Assembly: GCA_017467805.1 (NCBI GenBank)
Contig: JAFUKJ010000017.1
Coordinates: forward strand, 1-64,000
Source of the DNA: Lachnospiraceae bacterium
Lineage (GTDB): Bacteria; Bacillota; Clostridia; Lachnospirales; Lachnospiraceae
Direction: 5' to 3'
DNA length: 64,000 nt
The notes below the pieces were generated by a model that searched no databases, was not told the origin of the DNA, and saw nothing but the letters and a program-made list of their open reading frames with translations. The position numbers and the translations under genes are program-made. Below, piece after piece: positions 25,446 through 35,325 of this stretch. How positions within the stretch are numbered: position 1 is the first letter of the stretch; each line of letters begins with the position of its first letter.

Positions 25446-26748
25446 TCAAAAGCTTAGAAAAGCGATAATATTGGCGGGCTGGCTGCTCTTGTGGCAGCTG
25501 CTCTGCCTTTGGGTAGACAATGATATATTGTTAGTAGGACCAGTTGCAACCTGTAAGGCGTTGCTTGCACAAGGGGTAACTATGTCCTTTTGGGTAACGA
25601 TATTTTGGTCGTTGCTTCGTATTGCAGTTGGATTTTTTGCGGGCGTTTTCATGGGGCTGGTGCTGGCTTTTTTGAGCGCCCGCTTTTTGATAATAGAGGA
25701 GATTCTTTCTCCGATTATGACATTAATGAAGGCAATTCCTGTAGCATCCTTTGTGGTTTTATTTCTGATATGGTGGAGTTCATCTGTTTTATCAATCGCT
25801 ATCAGCTTTATGGTGGTGCTTCCTAATATCTATCTGAATACGGTAGCAGGCATAAAGAGTGCGGATAAGCGTTTATTGGAAATGAGCCGTGTACACAGAA
25901 TGTCTGGCAGGGATGTTTTCTTCTATATTTATAGAGATGCACTGCGTCCTTTTTGGGACAGTGCGATTAAGCTTTCCGTAGGTATGAGCTGGAAGTCGGG
26001 AGTGGCAGCAGAGGTAATTGGTACACCTGATTTTTCTATAGGTGAAGCTCTGTATATGTCAAAGATTCATCTGGATACGGCAGGGGTACTGGCGTGGACG
26101 ATTGTTACGGTTTTAATGAGTCTTGCCTTTGAAAAGGCGGTGCTTGCAGGCTGGGAAGCATTTGCGAAGTGGCAGCCCAAGTGTCGTGGAGCGAAGTATG
26201 TGATTGCAGATAAAAAGGTAGCGGGAGTGTTGGTGCAGCTGGAGCAGATAGGTAAGTCATATGCAGGTAAGACGGTTCTGACGGATATTTCGCAGGAATA
26301 TGAATACGGCAAGACCTACTATTTCAGAACGCCTTCGGGAAGTGGTAAGAGTACATTATTTAGAATGATAGCAGGCTTAGAATGTCAGGACATGGGAATA
26401 CTTAAGAGACAGACAGAGGCGGTCAGCATGGCATTTCAGGAGGATAGACTGTGTGAGAACTACAATGCACTGGTGAATGTTTCCATGGTAACTGGAGAAG
26501 AAGCAAGGGCAAGAGAGCATTTGCTTGAGCTTCTTATGCCTGAGGATATAGAGAAGCCTTGCAGAGAGCTGAGCGGCGGTATGAAGCGCCGTGTGGCAAT
26601 AGCAAGGGCAATGGCGGCACGAAGTGATTTGGTGATTCTTGACGAGCCTTTTGTGGCACTGGATGAAGAGAATAGGAGAAGGGTGCAGCATTATATTGAG
26701 CAGTATAAAGCAGGCAGAACACTTTTGATTGCGACGCATATAGAATAA
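25432..26748 (+). CDS. ABC importer permease fused to ATPase
   Basis: 438 residues from ATG 25432, 12 nt after GGAG; an in-frame ATG at 25420 directly abuts that site. Residues about 1-250 are a BPD-type permease of the SsuC/TauC kind (MKAIPVASFVVLFLIWW, EMSRVHRMSGRDVFFYIYRDALRPF). Residues about 265-438 are an ABC ATPase: Walker A TPSGSGKSTLF, Q-loop AFQEDRLCEN, signature LSGGMKRR, Walker B LVILDEPFVALD and ATH. In homologous systems these are separate subunits. The ATPase half is short, ending just after the H-loop. With the lipoprotein it makes a two-gene importer. Confidence 0.88.
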   Translation: MFLNNQKLRKAIILAGWLLLWQLLCLWVDNDILLVGPVATCKALLAQGVTMSFWVTIFWSLLRIAVGFFAGVFMGLVLAFLSARFLIIEEILSPIMTLMKAIPVASFVVLFLIWWSSSVLSIAISFMVVLPNIYLNTVAGIKSADKRLLEMSRVHRMSGRDVFFYIYRDALRPFWDSAIKLSVGMSWKSGVAAEVIGTPDFSIGEALYMSKIHLDTAGVLAWTIVTVLMSLAFEKAVLAGWEAFAKWQPKCRGAKYVIADKKVAGVLVQLEQIGKSYAGKTVLTDISQEYEYGKTYYFRTPSGSGKSTLFRMIAGLECQDMGILKRQTEAVSMAFQEDRLCENYNALVNVSMVTGEEARAREHLLELLMPEDIEKPCRELSGGMKRRVAIARAMAARSDLVILDEPFVALDEENRRRVQHYIEQYKAGRTLLIATHIE

Positions 26749-26818
26749 ATAGTTTAAAATCTTGCATTTTGGGCTTTTGGAGCATGAAGAAATGCTTTTA
26801 ATTTGGAAAATGTTGTGT

Positions 26819-26824
26819 TATAAT
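26819..26824 (+). promoter_or_regulatory. -10 box upstream of tig
   Basis: TATAAT at 26819-26824 with only a weak TTTTAA at 26796-26801 as -35. It probably drives tig and perhaps clpP and clpX. Confidence 0.45.
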
Positions 26825-26933
26825 TGTAGAATGACTGTGAGTATGGGCAATTTTAAGTAAACCCGTTTAAGATAAATAACCACAGAATAATCGCAAGCGC
26901 GAGTGTAATAATTCTCAAGGAGGAAGAAGACAA

Positions 26934-28223
26934 ATGAGTTTAAAGGTTGAAAAGTTAGAAGGAAACATGGCGAAGCTTACAATTGAAGCATCAGCAGAAG
27001 ATTTCGAGAAGGCACTTGATGGTGCATTCCAGAAGAATAAAGGAAAGTTAAGTGTTCCTGGATTCCGTAAAGGTAAGGTACCTCGTAAGATGATCGAGCA
27101 GATGTACGGTAAGGAAGTATTTTATGAGGATGCAGCTAATGCATTAATTCCTTATGCATACGCTAAGGCATTAGAGGAGTGCGAGGAGGAAATCGTTTCT
27201 CAGCCTAAGATTGATGTAGTACAGGTAGAGGCTGGTAAGCCTTTCATCTTTACAGCAGAGGTTGCTCTTAAGCCAGAGGTAACTCTTGGTAAGTATAAGG
27301 GAGTATCTGTAAAGAAGGCTGACTTAACAGTTACAGATGAGGAAGTAGATGCAGCTCTTGACAGAGAAAGAGAGAGCAACGCAAGAACAATTACAGTAGA
27401 AGACAGAGCAGTTAAGGATGGCGATATGACAGTTCTTGACTTCGAAGGCTTCGTTGATGGTGTTGCATTCGAAGGCGGTAAGGGAGAGAACTATCCTCTT
27501 ACAATCGGTTCTAACTCATTCATTCCAGGCTTCGAGGCACAGTTAGTTGGTGCTGAGCTTAACAAGGAAGTAGAAGTTAATGTAACATTCCCAGAGGATT
27601 ACCATGCAGCAGACCTTGCAGGTAAGCCAGCTGTATTCAAGTGTACAATTAAGGAGATTAAGGAGAAGGAGCTTCCAGCATTAGATGACGAGTTTGCAAG
27701 TGAAGTTTCTGAGTTCGATACATTAGCTGAGTACAAGGAGGATATTAAGAAGAACCTTGCAGCTAAGAAGGAAGAAGCAGCTAAGAGAGAGAAGGAAGAT
27801 GCTGTAATCGAAGCAATCATTGCTGATGCTAAGATGGATATTCCAGAAGCTATGATTCAGACACAGCAGAGACAGATTGTTGACGATTTCGCACAGAGAC
27901 TTCAGATGCAGGGTCTTTCTATTGAGCAGTACTTCCAGTTCACAGGTCTTACAGCAGAAGCTTTCTTAGAGCAGGCTAAGCCACAGGCTGAGAAGAGAAT
28001 CCAGTCAAGACTTGTATTAGAGGCAATTGTTGCAGCTGAGAAGATTGAATCTACAGAGGAAGAGTACAAGGAAGAAATCGCTAAGATGGCTGAAATGTAC
28101 AAGATGGAAGTAGCTAAGGTTGAGGAAATCGTAGGCGAATATGAGAAGAAGCAGATTATTTCTGATATGAATGTTAGAAAAGCTGTTGAATTAGTAGTTG
28201 CATCTGCGAAAGAAAAGAAATAA
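26934..28223 (+). CDS. tig: Trigger factor
   Basis: 429-residue ribosome-associated chaperone and peptidyl-prolyl isomerase. The N-terminal ribosome-binding domain carries VPGFRKGKVPRKMIEQMYG (GFRxGxxP signature, about 41-60), followed by the FKBP-like domain (about 150-245: VKDGDMTVLDFEGFVDG, FIPGFEAQLVGA) and the long helical C-terminal arms. AAGGAGG lies 9 nt before the ATG. Classic first gene of tig-clpP-clpX-lon-engB. Confidence 0.97.
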   Translation: MSLKVEKLEGNMAKLTIEASAEDFEKALDGAFQKNKGKLSVPGFRKGKVPRKMIEQMYGKEVFYEDAANALIPYAYAKALEECEEEIVSQPKIDVVQVEAGKPFIFTAEVALKPEVTLGKYKGVSVKKADLTVTDEEVDAALDRERESNARTITVEDRAVKDGDMTVLDFEGFVDGVAFEGGKGENYPLTIGSNSFIPGFEAQLVGAELNKEVEVNVTFPEDYHAADLAGKPAVFKCTIKEIKEKELPALDDEFASEVSEFDTLAEYKEDIKKNLAAKKEEAAKREKEDAVIEAIIADAKMDIPEAMIQTQQRQIVDDFAQRLQMQGLSIEQYFQFTGLTAEAFLEQAKPQAEKRIQSRLVLEAIVAAEKIESTEEEYKEEIAKMAEMYKMEVAKVEEIVGEYEKKQIISDMNVRKAVELVVASAKEKK

Positions 28224-28283
28224 AATATATATATAGTCTAAATTTTTAGAACAATTAAAACAATTCAACTGGAGGTAGTTCGT

Positions 28284-28880
28284 ATGAGTTTAGTACCTTA
28301 TGTCGTTGAACAAACGAGCAGAGGAGAGCGTTCCTATGACATTTATTCGAGACTTTTAAAAGAGCGCATCATTTTCCTTGGTGAGGAAGTAAATGAGGTT
28401 ACAGCAAGTCTTGTTGTTGCACAGTTGTTATTCCTTGAGGCGGAAGATCCTGATAAGGATATTCAGTTATATATAAACAGTCCTGGTGGTTCTGTTACAG
28501 CAGGAATGGCTATATACGATACCATGCAGTATATCAAATGTGATGTGTCTACAATCTGTATAGGAATGGCTGCCAGCATGGGCGCATTCTTATTAGCAGG
28601 TGGTACGAAGGGGAAGAGAATTGCACTTCCAAACGCTGAGATTATGATTCATCAGCCACTTGGAGGAGCACAGGGGCAGGCAACAGAGATTGAGATTGCA
28701 GCAAAGCATATTTTGCATACTAAAGAGAAATTGAATCGCATGTTAGCTGAGAACTGCGGACAGCCATACGAGGTTGTTGCAGCAGATACAGAGCGTGACA
28801 ATTGGAAGACAGCAGAAGAGGCAAAGGCTTATGGCCTTATTGACCTGGTAATCACCGACAGATTAGATAGAAAAGAATAA
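28284..28880 (+). CDS. clpP: ATP-dependent Clp protease proteolytic subunit
   Basis: 198-residue serine protease that forms the ClpP barrel. The catalytic triad is visible: Ser in [15 protein letters not shown], His in [13 protein letters not shown] and Asp in ADTERDNW. The N-terminal processing region [16 protein letters not shown] is typical. CTGGAGG precedes the ATG. Immediately followed by clpX, its unfoldase partner. Confidence 0.97.
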   Translation: MSLVPYVVEQTSRGERSYDIYSRLLKERIIFLGEEVNEVTASLVVAQLLFLEAEDPDKDIQLYINSPGGSVTAGMAIYDTMQYIKCDVSTICIGMAASMGAFLLAGGTKGKRIALPNAEIMIHQPLGGAQGQATEIEIAAKHILHTKEKLNRMLAENCGQPYEVVAADTERDNWKTAEEAKAYGLIDLVITDRLDRKE

Positions 28881-28909
28881 GTCTAAATCATATGTAAGGG
28901 AGAAGAGGA

Positions 28910-30175
28910 ATGGCTGGTAAAACCACTGATGGAAAGGTAAGATGTTCTTTCTGCAATAAAACACAGGATCAGGTTAGAAAACTGATTGCAGGTCCTGCAG
29001 GTGTATATATCTGCGACGAATGTGTTGACATCTGTTCCGATATTATTGATGAGGAATATGATGACGAACCGGTAGGCGACAGCATAGACATTAATCTCTT
29101 AAAGCCGGTAGAAATTAAAGAGTTTCTTGACGATTATGTAATCGGTCAGGAGGAAGCAAAGAAAGTGTTGTCCGTAGCAGTTTATAATCACTATAAGCGT
29201 GTTATGGCACAGAAGAATCTGGATGTAGAATTACAGAAGAGTAATATTATTATGGTAGGACCAACAGGTTCGGGTAAGACATATCTTGCACAGACACTTG
29301 CTAAGATTATCAATGTTCCATTTGCAATTGCTGATGCGACTACATTGACAGAGGCAGGTTATGTAGGTGAGGATGTTGAGAATATTTTACTCAAGCTGAT
29401 TCAGGCAGCAGATTATGATATCGAGCGTGCGCAGTATGGTATTATCTATATCGATGAGATTGATAAGATTACCAAGAAGAGTGAGAACGTATCTATTACT
29501 CGAGATGTATCGGGTGAAGGTGTTCAGCAGGCATTGCTTAAGATTATCGAGGGTACCACGGCAAGTGTTCCGCCGCAGGGTGGAAGAAAGCATCCTCATC
29601 AGGAGCTTTTGCAGATTGATACAACGAATATTTTGTTTATCTGCGGAGGCGCTTTTGAGGGCTTGGATAAGATTGTTGAGACAAGACTTGACCGTAAGTC
29701 CATTGGTTTTAATAAGGAAATCGCCCAGAAGAAGGAAAGAGATATCGGCGAGGTTCTCAAGGAGGTTACTCCTCAGGATTTAGTGAAGTTTGGTCTTATT
29801 CCTGAGTTCGTAGGTCGAGTTCCGATTAATGTGTCCTTAAAGGGACTTGATAAGGAAGCACTTGTTAGAATCCTTAAGGAGCCTAAGAGTGCGTTAATCA
29901 AACAGTATCAGAAGCTGTTTGAGTTCGATGATGTGAAGCTGAGCTTTGAGCCTGAGGCGATTGAAAGCATTGCTCAGAAGGCATTAGAGAGAAACACAGG
30001 AGCTAGAGGACTCCGCTCCATCATGGAAAGTGTTATGATGGATGTTATGTATGAGATTCCTTCTGATGAAACAATCGAAAGCTGCGTAATCACAAAGGAA
30101 GCAGTTGAAGGAACAAGTCAGCCTTTCATTGTTCATCGCGAGGCAAATCGTGTTGAGCAGAAAAAGGCGAGATAG
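28910..30175 (+). CDS. clpX: ATP-dependent Clp protease ATP-binding subunit ClpX
   Basis: 421 residues. The N-terminal zinc-binding domain has CSFCNK and CDECVDIC (about 12-40). The AAA+ module has Walker [13 protein letters not shown], Walker [11 protein letters not shown], and the IGF loop for ClpP docking in [11 protein letters not shown]. Sensor and Arg-finger region [14 protein letters not shown] is intact. Unfolds substrates and feeds them to ClpP. Followed by a strong terminator, so lon is a separate unit or read-through product. Confidence 0.97.
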   Translation: MAGKTTDGKVRCSFCNKTQDQVRKLIAGPAGVYICDECVDICSDIIDEEYDDEPVGDSIDINLLKPVEIKEFLDDYVIGQEEAKKVLSVAVYNHYKRVMAQKNLDVELQKSNIIMVGPTGSGKTYLAQTLAKIINVPFAIADATTLTEAGYVGEDVENILLKLIQAADYDIERAQYGIIYIDEIDKITKKSENVSITRDVSGEGVQQALLKIIEGTTASVPPQGGRKHPHQELLQIDTTNILFICGGAFEGLDKIVETRLDRKSIGFNKEIAQKKERDIGEVLKEVTPQDLVKFGLIPEFVGRVPINVSLKGLDKEALVRILKEPKSALIKQYQKLFEFDDVKLSFEPEAIESIAQKALERNTGARGLRSIMESVMMDVMYEIPSDETIESCVITKEAVEGTSQPFIVHREANRVEQKKAR

Positions 30176-30191
30176 TGAATGAAGTAGAAAG

Positions 30192-30216
30192 CGCCGCCTG
30201 TTACAGGCGGCGTTTT
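30192..30216 (+). terminator. Terminator of tig-clpP-clpX
   Basis: CGCCGCCTG (30192-30200) pairs perfectly with CAGGCGGCG (30204-30212) around TTA, followed by TTTT. Confidence 0.9.
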
Positions 30217-30256
30217 GTGTTCGTTACACATTCACCAATATGAGGAGAAACAGTAG

Positions 30257-32617
30257 ATGGAAAACTTGAAGATAGAGTTACCTGTAGTGGCATTACGCGG
30301 ACTTACGGTTTTACCTGAGATGATAATTCATTTTGATTTGAGCCGCGATAAATCAAAGGCAGCAGTAGAGTATGCCATGCAGGATGGACAACAGATATTT
30401 CTTGTAGCACAGAGGAATCCACAGGCAGAGAATCCTGATTTGAATGCTTTGTACGAGATTGGTACGATTGCCCGTGTGAAGCAGATTACCAGGTTACCTA
30501 ACCAGTTGAACAGAGTATTGGTAGAGGGCGTTGCCAAAGCAAGACTGGTAGAGCTACAGACTGACAGAGAATTTTTGTGGGGTACCTTGGAACAGGTAGA
30601 AGAGGAACCGTTAGAGATAGATGAGTATGAAGAAGAGGCATTAATTCGCTCTTTGAGGGATGTGTTTGATACATATGTGAAATACTATCCTAAGGTAGGG
30701 AAAACAGTAGGAAGATATTTTCAGTCGAAGCATCCGTTGCGATTTATATTGAATCAGATGGCGATTAATATTCCTTTTACCTATGAACAGAAGCAGAGCC
30801 TGTTAGAGGAAACAGATATTCGTTCGGCAAGCGAGAGGATGCTGGCATTGTTAATTAATGAGGCTCAGATTGCGTCTATTCGCGCGCAGCTTGCGGGTAA
30901 GGTAAAGGAAAAGATAGATAAGAATCAGAAGGAATATATTCTTCGTGAGCAGATGAACTGTATTCGCGCAGAGCTTGGAGATAAGGATTCAGCCTCTGAT
31001 GCAGACCAGTTTGAGGAAGCACTTAGTAAGCTTAAGGCAGATAAAGAGGTTAAGGAGAAGCTTAAGAAAGAGATTAGTCGTTTTAAGCATTTGTCTCCTG
31101 CAAGCTCTGAGAGTGCTGTAGAGCGTATGTATATAGAGACTTTGCTGGAGCTTCCGTGGAAGCATTCGACAAAGGATACTAATGATTTGAATAAGGCTGA
31201 GATGACGCTTAATAGAGACCATTACGGTCTGACTAAGGTAAAGGAAAGAATCCTGGAATTTCTTGCGGTAAGGAGTCTGACCAGTAAAGGTGAGGCGCCA
31301 ATCCTTTGTCTTGTGGGACCTCCAGGAACAGGTAAGACTTCCATTGCAAGGTCTGTTGCAGAGGCGTTGAATAAGAAGTATGTTCGTATTTGTCTTGGCG
31401 GTGTCAGAGATGAAGCGGAGATTCGAGGACATAGAAAGACCTATGTAGGAGCGATGCCAGGACGTATTATTGAAGGAATCCAGCAGGCAGGAGTGAATAA
31501 CCCACTCATGCTTTTGGATGAGATTGATAAGGTAAGCTCAGACCATAAGGGAGATACCTCGTCTGCATTGTTAGAGGTATTAGATCCTGAGCAGAATTGC
31601 AGATTTAGAGACCATTATATAGAGCTGCCATTTGATTTGTCAGAGGTGCTTTTTATAGCAACTGCAAATGATGCAGGCAGCATTCCCAAGCCGCTTTTAG
31701 ACAGAATGGAGATTATTGAGGTTACAAGCTACACTGCTAATGAAAAGTTCCATATTGCAAAGGAGCATTTGGTGGCAAAGCAGCTTACAAAGAACGGTAT
31801 TAAGGCAGAGCAGCTGACAATCAGTGATTCTGCATTAAAAGAGATAATTACCTCTTATACCAGAGAAGCGGGCGTGCGTAATCTGGAACGTCAGATAGGA
31901 GCTATTTGCCGTAAGGCAGCCCGTTCTATTGTGGGGGCAGAGAAGAAGGCAGTTAAGCCAATCAAGGTAACGACACAGAATCTTGAGAAGTATCTTGGTA
32001 AGCCAAAGTATAGAGCAGATAAGGCGAATGAGACAAATGAGGCAGGTATTGTCAGAGGTCTGGCATGGACCAGTGTTGGTGGCGATACACTTCAGATAGA
32101 AGTCAATGTTATGCCTGGTAAGGGCGAGATTGAACTTACTGGTAAGCTTGGAGATGTGATGAAGGAGTCTGCTAAGACAGGTATCAGCTATATCAGGTCT
32201 GTTGCTGACAGATATAGCATTGCACCAGAGTATTTTAAGGAGCATGATTTTCATATTCATATTCCAGAGGGAGCAGTCCCTAAGGATGGACCTTCCGCAG
32301 GTATTACCATGGCAACAGCGGTGCTGTCAGCTATTACAGGGACTCCTGTAGATTGTAAGGTGGCTATGACAGGAGAGATTACCTTAAGAGGCAGAGTGCT
32401 TGCAATTGGCGGTTTGAAGGAGAAGTTGCTTGCAGCTAAGATGGCTGGAATCACGAAGGTTTTGGTGCCTTTGGAGAATGAGAAGGATATCGAAGAGATT
32501 GACAAGGAAATCAAGTCAGGAATGGAGATTTGCTTTGTAGAGCGCATGGATGAGGTAATTGCGCATTCGTTCGTCATGAAGCTGGCTGCAGGAAAGACAC
32601 GTCGAAAAAAGGCTTAA
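30257..32617 (+). CDS. lon: ATP-dependent protease La (Lon)
   Basis: 786-residue LonA. N-terminal substrate-binding domain (about 8-200), AAA+ module with GPPGTGKTSIARSVAEAL and MLLDEIDKV, and C-terminal protease domain with the Ser-Lys dyad in PKDGPSAGITMATAVLS and GGLKEKLLAAKMAGI. Degrades misfolded and regulatory proteins in the cytoplasm. Length is normal. No CIRCE or CtsR-like operator was noticed upstream. Confidence 0.97.
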   Translation: MENLKIELPVVALRGLTVLPEMIIHFDLSRDKSKAAVEYAMQDGQQIFLVAQRNPQAENPDLNALYEIGTIARVKQITRLPNQLNRVLVEGVAKARLVELQTDREFLWGTLEQVEEEPLEIDEYEEEALIRSLRDVFDTYVKYYPKVGKTVGRYFQSKHPLRFILNQMAINIPFTYEQKQSLLEETDIRSASERMLALLINEAQIASIRAQLAGKVKEKIDKNQKEYILREQMNCIRAELGDKDSASDADQFEEALSKLKADKEVKEKLKKEISRFKHLSPASSESAVERMYIETLLELPWKHSTKDTNDLNKAEMTLNRDHYGLTKVKERILEFLAVRSLTSKGEAPILCLVGPPGTGKTSIARSVAEALNKKYVRICLGGVRDEAEIRGHRKTYVGAMPGRIIEGIQQAGVNNPLMLLDEIDKVSSDHKGDTSSALLEVLDPEQNCRFRDHYIELPFDLSEVLFIATANDAGSIPKPLLDRMEIIEVTSYTANEKFHIAKEHLVAKQLTKNGIKAEQLTISDSALKEIITSYTREAGVRNLERQIGAICRKAARSIVGAEKKAVKPIKVTTQNLEKYLGKPKYRADKANETNEAGIVRGLAWTSVGGDTLQIEVNVMPGKGEIELTGKLGDVMKESAKTGISYIRSVADRYSIAPEYFKEHDFHIHIPEGAVPKDGPSAGITMATAVLSAITGTPVDCKVAMTGEITLRGRVLAIGGLKEKLLAAKMAGITKVLVPLENEKDIEEIDKEIKSGMEICFVERMDEVIAHSFVMKLAAGKTRRKKA

Positions 32618-32629
32618 AGAGGTGAAGAA

Positions 32630-33244
32630 ATGGTAATAAAAAATGTCAGTTTGGAAACAGTAATCGGTGTAACCAGTAAAATACCTGAGAATGACAAGAT
32701 GGAAATTGCGTTTGCGGGTAAGAGTAATGTAGGAAAGTCATCATTGATTAATGCGTTGATGAACCGCAAGTCTTTGGCGAGAACCAGTGCGCAGCCAGGT
32801 AAGACACAGACGATTAACTTTTATAACATAAATGATGAGTTGTATTTTGCAGATTTACCAGGATATGGCTATGCCAAGGTAAGTCAGGCAGAGAAGGAAA
32901 AGTGGGGCAAGATGATTGAAAAGTATCTGAACCAGTCTAAGATGCTGAGAGCAGTTTTCCTTTTAATTGATATCAGACATGAGCCATCTGCGAATGATAA
33001 ACAGATGTATGACTGGATTATGTCCAATGGATTTCATCCGATTATTATTGCTACCAAGCTGGATAAAATTAACAGAAGCCAGATACAGAAGCATGTAAAG
33101 ATGGTAAAGCAGGGGCTTGGCGTAGATAAGGATACAATCGTAATTCCATTTTCTGCTGAGACAAAGCAGGGAAGGGAAGAAATCTATGCATTAATTGATG
33201 ATATGTTAGCAGAAGTAAATGCGTTAGGAAATGAAGAAGAATAA
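32630..33244 (+). CDS. engB: Ribosome biogenesis GTP-binding protein EngB/YsxC
   Basis: 204-residue GTPase needed for late 50S assembly. G1 GKSNVGKSSLINALM, G3 DLPGYGYAKV, G4 TKLDKI and G5 FSAETKQG are all present. AGAGGTGAAGAA precedes the ATG, 12 bp after lon, the usual partner arrangement. Confidence 0.96.
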   Translation: MVIKNVSLETVIGVTSKIPENDKMEIAFAGKSNVGKSSLINALMNRKSLARTSAQPGKTQTINFYNINDELYFADLPGYGYAKVSQAEKEKWGKMIEKYLNQSKMLRAVFLLIDIRHEPSANDKQMYDWIMSNGFHPIIIATKLDKINRSQIQKHVKMVKQGLGVDKDTIVIPFSAETKQGREEIYALIDDMLAEVNALGNEEE

Positions 33245-33302
33245 GATAGTTGTAAGTCGTAGTTAGACAGAATTTGAGAGCAGCGGAAAGGCTAGGTTAT
33301 TG

Positions 33303-34502
33303 ATGAAGACGAGATATCGACGAAACTTAAAAATGGTTACGAATATTGCAATTTATATTGTAGCAATACTTGCTTGTATTTTTTGGTTGCCTAAGGCGAT
33401 TGTATATTTCATGCCATTCATTGTAGGATGGATTATTTCATGTATTGCGAATCCTTTGGTACATTTTCTTGAGAAGAGAATCAAGATAAAGCGTAAGGCA
33501 GGAACGGTAGTGGTAATTGTGCTGGTTATTGCGGCAATTATCGGAGTTGGATACCTTGCAGGATACTTCATTGTAAAGCAGTTATCAGGCTTTATCATTG
33601 AGCTTCCTGAGATGTGGAATAATTTTGCGAAGGATTTGGAGCATGTAGGTAATCTGATTAACCGTTTTTACATTAAGCTTCCAAAGAGCACGGTTGATAT
33701 ACTGAATACAGTTGGTGATGCGTTAACTGCAGCTGTTGGTAGTATATCAGGAAAAGTAAGTGATATTTCCTTTTCAGGAATGGGGTCTGTGGTGGAAAAT
33801 GTAGCTAATATGATTATTGCAGTTATTATGGCAATGCTGTCAGCTTATTTCTTTATTGCAGACAGAGAGTATCTGAACCAGCTTTATCAGAAGCATATAC
33901 CTGAGTCTGTTAAGAGTAAGGTAGCTATTTTTAATCGTAGTATTTTACGTGCGGTAGGCGGATATTTTAAGGCACAGTTCTTTATCGAGATATGGATTTA
34001 TTTCCTGATATGGATTGGCTTGTGGATAATCGGTGTAGAGTATGCGTTTATCATTGCATTTGGTATTGCTGTGCTGGACTTCTTCCCTGTATTCGGAAGT
34101 GGTGCTGTATTTCTGCCATGGGCGATTTTAAAAATTATTAGCGGCGATTACTTTATGGCAGTAGGAATGTTAGTGCTATGGGGACTTTGTCAGCTGGTAA
34201 GACAGCTGATTCAGCCAAAGATTATGGGGGATTCGATAGGTCTTGCACCGATACCTACTTTGATTCTTCTTTATATTGGTTATAAGGTAGCTGGAGTAGT
34301 AGGTATGATTTTTGCGGTGCCAATCGGTATAATTCTGATTAATATGAATGATGCGGGGCTGTTTGATACACCAAAGCTAAGTGTACAGATATTGGTCGCA
34401 AGTATTAATAATTTCAGGAGATTGGATGAAGAGGACCTTGCGGTGTTAAATAAACACAACAGGGAAAATCACAGACCAAGAAGAGAAACAGAAGAGGATT
34501 AA
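33303..34502 (+). CDS. AI-2E family transporter
   Basis: 399-residue membrane protein of the AI-2E/PerM family (PF01594) with about eight hydrophobic segments and the conserved C-terminal region LDFFPVFGSGAVFLPWAILKI and LIQPKIMGDSIGLAPIPTLIL. Members have been linked to Na+/H+ antiport or autoinducer export; the substrate here is unknown. Start ATG 33303; a TTG one codon earlier is equally compatible with GGAAAGG at 33285-33291. Ends 4 bp before truA. Confidence 0.9.
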   Translation: MKTRYRRNLKMVTNIAIYIVAILACIFWLPKAIVYFMPFIVGWIISCIANPLVHFLEKRIKIKRKAGTVVVIVLVIAAIIGVGYLAGYFIVKQLSGFIIELPEMWNNFAKDLEHVGNLINRFYIKLPKSTVDILNTVGDALTAAVGSISGKVSDISFSGMGSVVENVANMIIAVIMAMLSAYFFIADREYLNQLYQKHIPESVKSKVAIFNRSILRAVGGYFKAQFFIEIWIYFLIWIGLWIIGVEYAFIIAFGIAVLDFFPVFGSGAVFLPWAILKIISGDYFMAVGMLVLWGLCQLVRQLIQPKIMGDSIGLAPIPTLILLYIGYKVAGVVGMIFAVPIGIILINMNDAGLFDTPKLSVQILVASINNFRRLDEEDLAVLNKHNRENHRPRRETEED

Positions 34503-34506
34503 CAAA

Positions 34507-35244
34507 TTGCGTAATTTTAAGATTGTTTTGCAATACGAAGGAACAAGATTCCAGGGCTGGCAAAGGCAGGATTCTACTGATAATACGATTCAGGGAAAGC
34601 TGGAAGCCATTCTTAGTAAGATGACAGGACATCAGGTGCAGGTAGATGGTTCGGGAAGAACGGATGCAGGTGTCCATGCTTATGGGCAGGTTGCGAATTT
34701 TCATATTGAAACTGAGAAGAGTGCGGCAGAAGTAATGGACTATTTGAACCAGTTCCTGCCAGAGGATATTCGTGTGATTCAAATTAATGAAGCCTCAGAA
34801 CGTTTTCATAGCCGTCTGAATGCAGTAGGAAAGACTTACCGTTATCGTATTTGGAATTCGACAACGCCTACAGTATTTGAGAGAAGATATGTGTATGAGG
34901 TGGCAGAGAAACTGAATCTTGAGGAGATGAAGCGTGCGGCGTCATATTTGATTGGAAAGCATGATTTCAAGGCGTTTACTTCGAATAAGCGGAGTAAGAA
35001 GTCAACAGTAAGAACGATAGAAGAGATTAGGATTGAACAGCAGGGTAACGAAGTGGTTCTGCATTATGTCGGAGACGGATTCCTGTATCATATGGTTAGA
35101 ATATTGACTGGCACGTTGATAGAGGTTGGCTTGGGGCAGCGAAGCGCTGACAGCATGGAACGCCTCTTACAATCAGGTAAGCGCGAGGATGCAGGAATGC
35201 TTGTGCCAGCCAAGGGGCTTGCGCTTATGGAGGTTAGATACTAA
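34507..35244 (+). CDS. truA: tRNA pseudouridine(38-40) synthase TruA
   Basis: 245 residues starting with TTG at 34507, supported by GAGG 9 nt upstream and by the conserved start RNFKIVLQYEGTRFQGWQRQ. Catalytic Asp is in VDGSGRTDAGVHAYGQVANF; KTYRYRIW and FLYHMVRILTGTLIEVG are family motifs. Modifies uridines in the tRNA anticodon stem-loop. Translationally close to the AI-2E gene. Confidence 0.95.
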   Translation: MRNFKIVLQYEGTRFQGWQRQDSTDNTIQGKLEAILSKMTGHQVQVDGSGRTDAGVHAYGQVANFHIETEKSAAEVMDYLNQFLPEDIRVIQINEASERFHSRLNAVGKTYRYRIWNSTTPTVFERRYVYEVAEKLNLEEMKRAASYLIGKHDFKAFTSNKRSKKSTVRTIEEIRIEQQGNEVVLHYVGDGFLYHMVRILTGTLIEVGLGQRSADSMERLLQSGKREDAGMLVPAKGLALMEVRY

Positions 35245-35259
35245 TCGGGGGGAAACTCT

Positions 35260-35288
35260 TTACAAAGGGTACAATAATAAATTATAAT
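35260..35288 (+). promoter_or_regulatory. Promoter of glnS
   Basis: TTACAA (35260-35265), 17-bp spacer, TATAAT (35283-35288), 38 bp before the glnS start. The short leader leaves no room for a T-box. Confidence 0.65.
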
Positions 35289-35325
35289 ATAGTTTATGGA
35301 AACTTTACACTTGGAGGAAATAGGA

